Shown here in pieces: positions 8,068 through 15,066 of a DNA stretch of 15,955 nucleotides. Positions within the stretch are counted from its first letter, which is position 1; every line of letters starts with the position of its first letter. The notes under the pieces are model-generated. The model had not been told where the DNA came from. It saw only the letters and a list, made by a program, of their open reading frames with translations, and made no database searches. The stretch comes from Irineochytrium annulatum (lineage: Eukaryota > Chytridiomycota > Chytridiomycetes > Chytridiales > Chytridiaceae): the NCBI GenBank assembly GCA_027600665.1, contig JADGJL010000667.1, forward strand, positions 1 to 15,955, written 5' to 3'. Position numbers and translations under genes: made by a program.

Positions 8068-9339
8068 CTACTGTCCCTCATCCGGCTGCCTCTCACTCAA
8101 ATACTTCAGTATGCTCGCGGTCCCCTTCTCCACCACGCTCCTCCTCGGGAACCTGATCGGGTTCCCCTCCACGAACAGCCTCGCCAGCTTCGGCATCCTG
8201 ACCACGTCCGTCGGCACGGTGGCGAACGCGTTGTCCCTCATATCCAGCGTCTCGAGCACGCCCAGCGAGCCCTCCAGCCACGCCGGAAATCGTTCGAGCC
8301 TGTTGGACGAGATCAGGAGCTCCTTGAGGCCCGGGAAGGATCCCTCGCAGTCCAGCGTCGCGAGCCTGTTCACGCGCACGTCGAGCGTGACGAGCGAGGG
8401 CAGCGTTAGGGGCGCGTCGAAGAGCTTCGTCAGGGAGTTCTGGGACGCCGTGAGGATCGTGAGGCGCGCGCAGGCGGAGAGGTCGCCGCAGCTCGTCAGG
8501 CGGTTGTGCGAAAGATCCAGGTTCGTGACGGCGCACGGTTTGGCGAACGTTGGCGGCGAGGTGAGGCGGTTCGAGGCGAGGTTGAGGGTCGTGAGGAGCG
8601 GGAGGGCGGAGGCGAGGGAGGCAGGGAGAGACTCGAGGAGGTTGTGAGAGAGGTCGAGGACAACAAGGGTCGGTCCCAGTTGGCGAATGGAGTCCGGGAG
8701 GCTTGCTAGGCGGTTGTGGGAAAGGTGGAGCTCCGCTAGAGGCAATGAAAGAAGGCTGTCTGGGATGGTGGTTATGGCATTCGAGGCGAGGTGAAGGATT
8801 GTGAGGTTTTGAAGAGCCGAGAGGTCGGGCAAAGCGGTGAGGGCATTGTTATGGGCGTCAATAGTGGTCAACGCGCCGAGTTCAGTTACACGCGGGTCGA
8901 TGTCGGTGATCTTGTTGTCGGCGATTATCAGTTTGGAGATGTCGACCTCCTCCCACCAGTTAAAATCAGAGTCGGTGCGGTCGAGGGAGACATTCGAGAT
9001 GCCCGGGTTGGTGTCCTCGCGCGTGAAGAGGGCGTCAGGGATCGCCGTAAGGCCTTTGTTAGAGAGATTCAAGCGGCCGGAGGTCCTGGACTGCCGTATT
9101 ATCTGTTCGTACACATTAAGCTCAAGCAGGCACCAAAAGTGCGCAGCGCAGCCGACCTTCAGAAGAGACTGCGTTCCAACGACGCTGTCGCCGCTTTCGG
9201 TCCCAAACGACGACGCCGACCCTCCAAAGGGTGCCCCGCGGGGACCTCGTCGAATGCTGGACGGCGACGAAGGACCTCGGGTCGCGGACGAGCCTCCTCG
9301 GGCCTTGGCGCGGGCTCCTCCGCTTCCTCCGCGCAGCAT
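8068..9339 (-). CDS. LRRC40: Leucine-rich repeat protein, LRRC40 family (401 aa after splicing)
   Basis: This is a conserved eukaryotic LRR scaffold of unsettled function. Exons are 9339-9157 and 9090-8068. The intron 9156-9091 (GTCGGC...CAG) is 66 nt, a multiple of three with no stop, so a plain ORF call reads through it. Removing it restores SLLK-SRTSGRLNLSNKGL, matching the LLK-ARKSGQLNLS start of LRRC40. A family landmark follows (WWEEVDISKLIIADNKI), then about eleven LRRs of the LxxLxLxxN type. The C-terminal cap is GNPIRFPRRSVVEKGTASIL then KYLSER, as in LRRC40. The N-terminus is Gly/Arg/Ser-rich (MLRGGSGGARAKARGG) without a signal peptide, so the protein is cytosolic or nuclear. It is convergent with the cyclase gene, with 136 nt between stops, so the 3' UTRs probably overlap. 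It is shorter than the roughly 600-aa animal protein. Confidence 0.9.
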   Translation of the reverse strand: MLRGGSGGARAKARGGSSATRGPSSPSSIRRGPRGAPFGGSASSFGTESGDSVVGTQSLLKVGCAAHFWCLLELNVYEQIIRQSRTSGRLNLSNKGLTAIPDALFTREDTNPGISNVSLDRTDSDFNWWEEVDISKLIIADNKITDIDPRVTELGALTTIDAHNNALTALPDLSALQNLTILHLASNAITTIPDSLLSLPLAELHLSHNRLASLPDSIRQLGPTLVVLDLSHNLLESLPASLASALPLLTTLNLASNRLTSPPTFAKPCAVTNLDLSHNRLTSCGDLSACARLTILTASQNSLTKLFDAPLTLPSLVTLDVRVNRLATLDCEGSFPGLKELLISSNRLERFPAWLEGSLGVLETLDMRDNAFATVPTDVVRMPKLARLFVEGNPIRFPRRSVVEKGTASILKYLSERQPDEGQ

Positions 9340-9523
9340 TACAAAGAATTGACCTCACACGCTGGAGCGAACAGCCCGCACCTTCCACGCGATCCAGCTG
9401 AGAGACGAGGACGGACCGCTGCATCGCATTGAGGGACGTACATATAGCAACCGGGGGCAGCGTATGGCCTCATTCGGCCATCGTTCCAGCTTTAAACTTC
9501 GATCTGACCGGCCGTTCGCCAAG

Positions 9524-9911
9524 TTGCAGTTATGCACCACACCTACAGTGCGGCACGGTCAGGACCGGCTCGTCCTGGAGTTCAACGTCCTGTAAGTATA
9601 TTCCTCGTCCCTCTCCCGGCGGGTTCTCTGTTGCCCTCCAACGAGACCCGGTCACTGGGTCCATTGACAAGGTGGACACGCAGTATGCAACTATACGTTG
9701 CGGCAATGCGACTTCGAGCTGGACGGACACAATTCGGAAGATTATGCGGCGGAGTGCTACCGCCCAGGCGCAGGAGACGGGTTTGGGGTATATTTCATCG
9801 TTAATGGCGGCGAGGTGGTTCTGCTGCTCGTGCGCGTGGAGGGCGAAAAGTTGCCACGCGCTGCTGATCGGGGCATTTGCACTCTTTTTTGGTAGGGCTG
9901 GGATGTGGTGA
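9524..9911 (+). pseudogene. Decayed, internally deleted copy of the Cys-rich membrane protein gene
   Basis: The segment aligns base by base with copy B. The start codon is TTG (9524) where copy B has ATG (10120), followed by the same CAG. Two single-base losses within the next 30 nt break the frame. Around 9652 the homology jumps from the equivalent of copy B base about 10251 to about 10621, so roughly 370 nt of the ectodomain are gone. The 3' half (about 9680-9900) then follows copy B again. It includes 31 identical bases (9825-9855 versus 10795-10825) over the first membrane segment and the basic turn. No single frame reads the whole protein. It stands 208 nt upstream of copy B in the same orientation, so it is likely the remnant of a tandem duplication. 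Confidence 0.88.
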
Positions 9912-10119
9912 CTGGCGGCTGGAGTTGTCGTATGGGAGCCAGAGGGGGGGCAAGCGAAGGGAATACGCAAATGGAAACAGTGAAGGCTTGAGCTGCGGAG
10001 TTTTAAAGAATAGTTGGGCGACTCGCTCCTTAAGAGCATTCGGTGGCAGTGTCGTCGCAACCGACCAGCCCGTCCAGCTCCGATCCTGCACTCTAATCTG
10101 ATCCGGGCGATTCGCCAAG

Positions 10120-10905
10120 ATGCAGTTCTGCAACTACACCTACGAGTGCGGCATGGTCTGGAACAGCTCGGTGTGGGAAACCAACGTCTGCCTCAACGTA
10201 TCCCAAGTCACACTCCCCGCCGGCACTCTCCCGCCGTTCAACGAGACCGGCGTTTGCAGCCCACCTCGGCTCCCGGGCTCCAGCTGCCTCACCCACACCG
10301 ACTGTCAACCTTACCCTCCTTTCGTCAGCGACAACGGAGGCGCCTACTCATACGGCGCCTACTCATACCCGGACACAGTTGGCCGTTGCTTCAACGGTAC
10401 CTGCCTTGAACGTAATGGTACCGCGGGGGACGCGTGCCTTGTCAACTTTGAGGTCTGGAGCACCCTCTACGACACATGCGCTCCGTCCTTCACCTGCTAT
10501 GGGAACACCACCGTTTTGCTCAACACCACCACACCGGCACCGACGAACGCGTCCACGTGCGTTCCGCTTCTGCCCGCCGGCTCACCGTGCCTAGATGTGG
10601 CGCAATGCGAAAAGCCCCCATCACCGTCGATCGGCAACGTGTACACGTACGCGGTATGCAACTATACGTCGCGGCAGTGCGGCTTCTATTCGTATGTGGA
10701 CAACTGGGAGGAGTCTGAAGCGGAGTGCTATCGCAACGCGCAGAGGACGGGCTGGGCCTTCTTCGGGTCGTTCACGGCGTTCGCGTGGTTCTGTTGCTCG
10801 TGCGCGTGGAGGGCGAAAAGTTGCCTCGCGGCGCTGATCGCGGCCGCGTTCGTGACTACAGGCACGTTTATACTTCTTCTGTCGGGGTTCGGATGTTCTG
10901 GCTAG
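10120..10905 (+). CDS. Cys-rich glycoprotein with C-terminal membrane hairpin, copy B (261 aa)
   Basis: This is the intact paralogue closest to copy A; by my count 44 of the first 63 residues are identical. All 17 ectodomain cysteines are kept in order, along with many N-glycosylation sequons. The core motifs are GRCFNGTC, GDACLVN, YDTC, FTCYGN, STCVPLLPAGSPC and AQC. The C-terminal hairpin has segments at about 211-231 and 236-256 around the basic turn RAKSC. The first segment is rich in cysteine and aromatic residues (WFCCSCAW). Residues 75-83 contain a doubled GAYSY, encoded by a 15-nt tandem duplication. The protein starts straight into the Cys-rich domain (MQFCNYTYECG) with no hydrophobic leader. 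It follows the pseudogene and faces the SOD gene. The function is unknown; a cell-surface role is inferred. Confidence 0.88.
   Translation: MQFCNYTYECGMVWNSSVWETNVCLNVSQVTLPAGTLPPFNETGVCSPPRLPGSSCLTHTDCQPYPPFVSDNGGAYSYGAYSYPDTVGRCFNGTCLERNGTAGDACLVNFEVWSTLYDTCAPSFTCYGNTTVLLNTTTPAPTNASTCVPLLPAGSPCLDVAQCEKPPSPSIGNVYTYAVCNYTSRQCGFYSYVDNWEESEAECYRNAQRTGWAFFGSFTAFAWFCCSCAWRAKSCLAALIAAAFVTTGTFILLLSGFGCSG
10339..10368 (+). repeat. 15-nt tandem duplication inside copy B
   Basis: The unit GGCGCCTACTCATAC occurs twice in a row (10339-10353 and 10354-10368), adding one GAYSY in frame. Copies A and C have a single, different sequence here. The identity of the two units suggests a recent event and a length-variable loop. 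Confidence 0.85.
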
Positions 10906-11525
10906 CGGCGGTTCGAGGGTGTGGAATAGCGGGAGGAAGGGGCTGGGAGTGGTTGACGGGACAGCTTTCTGTCACCATCCATGTAGGCCAGCTTGCATGT
11001 GAGCTGAAGGGCAGGCAGCGGCCTGTAGAGCCTCGGGTCGAGGTGTTCATAATGGAAACGGCTGAGATGCTGGGTCCGGACGATATTGGGGAGCGACGGA
11101 CGATGGGTTGACGATGGGGTGAATATCTGCAATTCAAGAAAATATCGGCATACCACTCTTCATCCAAAAAAAAAAAGGGAAAACTGCGGTCGCACTGCAG
11201 AAGCTGCTTCTTGGGAATCAATGAAGTTGAAAGCAGTCCAGTCCTTATTCGTTCTGCTCATGATTTTCGAAACGATAAAACTGTTGCAGAACACACTTCA
11301 AGAGAAGGGAAAATGAGTATGTCATAAAATTTTTATGGAAAGCATGCAATAAAATACGATACTGCTGTTTGACTGAGACAACGTAGTGAAAGGAATGCAA
11401 ATGCTAAAGTTTTGTGAAAGAGAACTTTTTTTTGCCAACGTTATGTGGAAGGCACAAGCAACAGTGTATAACGAGTAGAAAAGAAAAAAAAAAACAAACA
11501 ACGAAAGAAGAACGAAACGCTACTA
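10906..11525. other. Intergenic region between convergent genes, A/T tracts, no gene seen
   Basis: These 620 nt contain several homopolymer A runs (for example at 11166-11177 and near 11485) and an AATAAA at 11348-11353 on the + strand. That AATAAA is 440 nt beyond the stop of copy B, so its use is uncertain. Short ORFs here lack coding bias. The segment probably holds the 3' UTRs of copy B and of the SOD gene. Confidence 0.55.
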
Positions 11526-12713
11526 CTAGTAGCCCGGCTGCGTGCTCTGCTTCGGCGGCATCATCGTCGCGTCCAGAGTCGCGTTCCGGAACCCAACAAC
11601 ACCCTGCGCCAACCGGCCACCGGCGTTCCCCACGGGCTGGCTGACGCAGTCATCCGGGTTCGCGTGAATGATCAGGGCCCTCCCGATCGCGAACTCGGCC
11701 GCCGCGAACCTACTCAGCGAGATCGTGTTCGTCCGGATCGTGAGCCCCGCGACCTCGCCGTTGGCGTCCGTCTCGAAGTTGCCAAAGTCGCCGTTGTGGA
11801 TCTCGTGCCTGTCGTGCATGGAGGGGCACCCGTGCGTCCTGTTCCGCGGGTTGAAGTGGGGTCCCGCGGCCTCGCCCTTGACGCGATCGGAGACGTCGCC
11901 GAAGTTGTGGAGGTGGATGCCGTGCGTGGTCTTGGGCGCGAGGCCACGGAGGGTGAGGGTGATCTCGACGGGGGAGTAAGGGTCGGCCTGGATGAAGACG
12001 GCCTGGCCGGCGGCGGTGGAGTCCTTTGTTGGCAGGAGGACGGCGATGGCGTGGACGGGCTTCCGGGAGTCCGCGAGGGCGTCGGTGCGGTCTTTGGGGA
12101 CGGCCGGGATGATGGTGGCGTTGCGGAAGCCGATGACGCCCTGGGCGATGCGGCCGCCGGAGTTGCCCGTCGGCTGGGTCACGCAGTCGTCTGCGGCGGC
12201 GTGGAGGATGATGCCGCGGCCGATGGCCGCGACTACGGAAGAGCGGAACATCAGGTCGACTCCGGTCATCTCGCGCTCGAAGACCATGTGCGCATGGCCG
12301 GTGTCGTCCGCGACGATGTTGCCGAGGTCGCCGGCGTGGGTGTCGCGGGTGCGGACGCCGTTTAGACCGGGGCAAGCGTGGGTCTTGTTCAAGGGGTTGA
12401 AGTGCGCGCCCATGCGGGTGCCGGCCGCGAGGTCTGAGATGTCGCCGAACTCGTGGACGTGAATGCCGTGGGTGGACTTGGGGGCGAGACCCTGGGCGTC
12501 CACGGTGACGGTGACGCCCGTGCCGCGCTGCTCAATGAGGACGGTCGCAGTGGCGGTGTTGTTGCCTGTCGGGGTTAGGAAGGCGATGGCGGTGATGACT
12601 TGGTCGGGCTTGGGCTCAGAGTATTTGTTCCATCGCACCCTTGAGGAAGGTGACGCGTTGGCAAAGGCGGCAAGGAGGCCGATGGTGGACGCGATGGCTG
12701 CGATGGATTTCAT
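11526..12713 (-). CDS. Secreted protein with two tandem Cu/Zn superoxide dismutase domains (395 aa)
   Basis: Each domain should turn superoxide into oxygen and hydrogen peroxide outside the cell. A signal peptide is clear (MKSIAAIASTIGLLAAFANA). Domain 1 (about 38-200) has copper and zinc ligands His85, His87, His104, His112, His126, Asp129 and His171, and the active-site Arg188. Domain 2 (about 218-378) has His267, His269, His286, His294, His306, Asp309, His350 and Arg367. Both are therefore complete, unlike many tandem SODs with a dead unit. Both lack the canonical disulfide cysteines: there is no Cys in the zinc-loop start, and Gln191 and Gln370 replace the C-terminal one. Each instead has one Cys after the bridging-type His (Cys114, Cys296) and one after the last His (ADDC Cys177, PDDC Cys356). 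N-glycosylation sequons are present. There is no intron and no clear GPI signal. Length is about twice that of a single SOD. Confidence 0.92.
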   Translation of the reverse strand: MKSIAAIASTIGLLAAFANASPSSRVRWNKYSEPKPDQVITAIAFLTPTGNNTATATVLIEQRGTGVTVTVDAQGLAPKSTHGIHVHEFGDISDLAAGTRMGAHFNPLNKTHACPGLNGVRTRDTHAGDLGNIVADDTGHAHMVFEREMTGVDLMFRSSVVAAIGRGIILHAAADDCVTQPTGNSGGRIAQGVIGFRNATIIPAVPKDRTDALADSRKPVHAIAVLLPTKDSTAAGQAVFIQADPYSPVEITLTLRGLAPKTTHGIHLHNFGDVSDRVKGEAAGPHFNPRNRTHGCPSMHDRHEIHNGDFGNFETDANGEVAGLTIRTNTISLSRFAAAEFAIGRALIIHANPDDCVSQPVGNAGGRLAQGVVGFRNATLDATMMPPKQSTQPGY

Positions 12714-13131
12714 TTTGTTTCGGTTGTTGGGTGGAGGTGATCGAGATAGTTGCTGGGATGTAGGACTTAGAGGCGCCGGCCGCGCTCTTTAAGGCCGCAT
12801 CGTCGCGCAGCCTGGGGCCGAGCATCAAGGTGAACTGGGCGGTCCCCCCCCCTTGCCCGCTGGTTGCCTCCTTCCGTCGATGTTGTCGCGAGGCGGGGAT
12901 GGGGCACTGCAGGTCGGGGCAGAAAGATGTTGCGGCCGTGCATTCACGAAAAATTGACTGAAGGGCTGCGCACTAGCTCTTCCTGTTCAACCCCAATGAT
13001 CGCGATGGCATCGACCCAATAGCCAGCAATGTAATTTGTCGTAACATTCGGCGGTATATTAACATCAGCAATAAGTATATTGAACGCAGCCTTGGGCGGC
13101 CCAAGAAAGCATCTGGCGCCCTACATATGTG
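12714..13131. promoter_or_regulatory. Upstream region of the SOD gene and 3' flank of Cys-rich copy C
   Basis: This 418-nt gap between two minus-strand genes holds the SOD promoter and the 3' end of copy C. A short C run lies at 12844-12852. A perfect palindrome with 7-bp arms and one central base lies at 13091-13105 (CTTGGGCGGCCCAAG), 27 nt past the copy C stop. No gene was recognised. Confidence 0.45.
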
Positions 13132-13881
13132 TCAGTCGCCTGCAAGTCCGCACCCTATCGCACCAACCAAGAAGTACAACATCCCTCCGGCCAGAAGCCC
13201 AAGCGAGGTCAGCAACACCACCAGGCTCCTGAGCCTACAAGCGAGGATACAAAGGCACCAAGACACGACGGCAAAAGCGATGAATCCGCCAAGGACCGCC
13301 TGCTGCACCGCCTGACAGTGTGCGTATACACCCGGATCGTCCCCACCGTCGTCCACCCATCGGACGTAGCTGGCCTGGTCGCAGAGACCAGAGCTATTAC
13401 AGAGCGCGTAGGAGTCCAGCAGTGTCGACTCGCATTGGACATCGAACCAGCACGGAGCACCCTGACTGCGGAGCGCAACGCAGGTAGACGAGTTGGTGGT
13501 CGAGGGAGCCGTCCCGTTAAGGGCCGCGGTATTAGAGCCAAAGCAGGTATTCTGTTGATCGCACGTGTCATAGACGTCGCTGTAGGCGTCCACGTTGACG
13601 AGGCAGGCCTCCCCAGCGGTCCCATTGCGGCCGCGGCATGTGCCGCCGAAGCACCGACCATGCTCGTTCACCCAGATGTTGAGACTGCTGGAGGATGCAA
13701 TGAAGGGCGGGGATGCGGCGCAGTCGGTGTGATATACGCAAGCGGCGCCGACGGGTTGCGGAGGGACGCAGATTCCGAAGTTGGAGTCGGCGACGGGCAG
13801 GCCCAGGAGGGTGGCGTTAATGCAGGCGACGGGGTAGATGGTACAGTCGATTGTGGAGTTGCAGGTCTGCTGGGCGGTCAT
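13132..13881 (-). CDS. Cys-rich glycoprotein with C-terminal membrane hairpin, divergent copy C (249 aa)
   Basis: This is the most diverged member. It still has exactly 17 ectodomain cysteines in the same order as copies A and B. It also keeps the core blocks VYHTDC, GRCFGGTCRGRNGTAGEACL, YDTC, NTCFGSN, STCVALRSQGAPC and VQC. The C-terminal hairpin has segments at about 196-215 and 220-243 around the basic turn CRLRS. The N-terminus (MTAQQTCNSTIDCTIYP) is again without a hydrophobic leader, and the upstream sequence does not match the other copies. Several sequons are present (for example N8, N22, N86). Unlike A and B, it lacks the extra cysteines packed inside the second membrane segment. 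It is divergent from QCR7, with 320 nt between starts. The function is unknown. Confidence 0.85.
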   Translation of the reverse strand: MTAQQTCNSTIDCTIYPVACINATLLGLPVADSNFGICVPPQPVGAACVYHTDCAASPPFIASSSSLNIWVNEHGRCFGGTCRGRNGTAGEACLVNVDAYSDVYDTCDQQNTCFGSNTAALNGTAPSTTNSSTCVALRSQGAPCWFDVQCESTLLDSYALCNSSGLCDQASYVRWVDDGGDDPGVYAHCQAVQQAVLGGFIAFAVVSWCLCILACRLRSLVVLLTSLGLLAGGMLYFLVGAIGCGLAGD

Positions 13882-14201
13882 TGCATGGAAACCCAGCGGT
13901 GTTGGAATTGTTTTGCGAAAAGACCGATGGAGATATTAAAAGCATGCAACGCGGAAGGTTAAAGGAGCTGGCCGTTGAGCATTTGTGCATTTCGTTTACC
14001 CATCATAGATTTATTTAACTGGATTGCGAAAATCCAGGTCTCCCAGTTGCGCATTCATTACGCGGTCGCAAAATGACATTTACGTTCCGTTCCAAAAAAC
14101 AAAATAAAACAACTCCAAAGGAAAGGTGCCCATCTTCTGCATCAACGGGATCATCATGGGGCTTGAGCATCATCGTGGTCGTCAAAACTCGAAAAGCGAA
14201 G
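13882..14201. promoter_or_regulatory. Divergent promoter region between Cys-rich copy C and QCR7
   Basis: These 320 nt lie between two start codons pointing apart. They contain a small hairpin-like inverted repeat (CTGGATT at 14019-14025 and AATCCAG at 14031-14037) and A-rich stretches around 14090-14110. No ORF with a known family is present. Confidence 0.45.
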
Positions 14202-14923
14202 ATGTCGCTTCTTGTCCAGCTTCGACAGCTCGCCAAGTCCAAGACCTTCCAAGGTAAACCCGCCGTTGATCTCGTTTCCTTTTTAATATTTGCTCGCAGG
14301 TCTTGGGGAATGGCACGCCAACCAGATGGGCTACAGGAAGATGGGTACTAGTTTTGCTGCTTTTTGATCATGATCCGCGCAACAATCTTGACCTTGGCAA
14401 CGTGTCGCTCAGGTCTCCGTTTTGATGACCTTATCCCGGAAGAGACGGATATTGTGAAGGAGGCGATTCGGAGGCTGCCCCAGCGCGAGATGCAGGACAG
14501 GATTTTCCGGTTTAGGAGGGCTTTGAACCTGTCGAACAACCACAACGCGTTGGAGAAGAGTGAATGGACTAAGCCGGAGGAGGTAAGTTTTGGAAGAAAG
14601 CCGCGGGAGTTTGGGAGGTTGTGATGCACGATCTCTAACGGATTGTTGTTGTTTTCGTGGTGACTTTCCAGGATATCCCATGTAAGTTGCTTGTCTAAGC
14701 TGAGCTCCACAGCTTTTCATGTTTGTCTGAGATGCTGATATCTTGCTGTCCTCTAGACCTGAGACCAATCATCGACCAGGTGCGAACTTTTGCCCGATAA
14801 TCTACGCTTTGCTTCTGACTATCTTACGTGTTACAGATTGAGCAAGAGCTCTCCACTGCTCAGTACTTCGACAACATGAGCACGATACCCGAGAACTTGA
14901 GGGCGAGGAATCGCTCGAGCTAG
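14202..14923 (+). CDS. QCR7: Cytochrome bc1 complex subunit 7 (UQCRB/QCR7), 6 exons, 128 aa
   Basis: This is a matrix-side structural subunit of mitochondrial complex III, needed for its assembly and ubiquinone reduction. Exons are 14202-14253, 14300-14344, 14413-14582, 14672-14681, 14757-14779 and 14837-14923. They sum to 387 nt with all GT-AG introns and an intact frame. The product runs MSLLVQLRQLAKSKTFQ, GLGEWHANQMGYRKMG, LRFDDLIPEE, AIRRLPQREMQDRIFRFRRA, WTKPEEDIPYLRPIIDQIEQ and a short tail. The LR[FY]DDL, EA[IL]RRLP, R.FR..RA and WTK.EED.PYL blocks are the family signature, and 128 aa is the usual length. Exons 4 and 5 are only 10 and 23 nt; exon 4 encodes DIP plus the first base of Tyr. 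Automatic prediction would easily miss both. The gene is divergent from Cys-rich copy C. Confidence 0.95.
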
Positions 14924-14976
14924 TTGCTTGGTCATTGGAAAGAGAATCATTTACCGCGTTATTTGCATTAGTCTTC

Positions 14977-14982
14977 AATAAA
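14977..14982 (+). terminator. AATAAA polyadenylation signal of QCR7
   Basis: A canonical AATAAA lies 53 nt after the QCR7 stop, in an AT-rich 3' UTR. Its position fits cleavage about 15 to 30 nt further on. Confidence 0.6.
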
Positions 14983-15066
14983 GTATCACTGTCCTTGTGC
15001 TTCTTTCCCCGCCGTTGTTACTCGTTTAATGGTCGTTCATTATTCCTTGCTGCTACGTTCGAAAAG

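Noticed and set aside
11664..12365. 233-codon plus-strand ORF (and minus-strand 221-codon ORF) over the SOD gene
   Set aside because: Both are shadows of the SOD reading frame, which has full metal-ligand sets. The shadow products are Gly/Val/Asp- or Arg/Pro/His-rich low-complexity.
13129..13962. 277-codon plus-strand ORF over Cys-rich copy C
   Set aside because: It is antisense to a gene with 17 conserved cysteines. The open frame follows from GC-rich codons on the other strand, and the product shows no family features.
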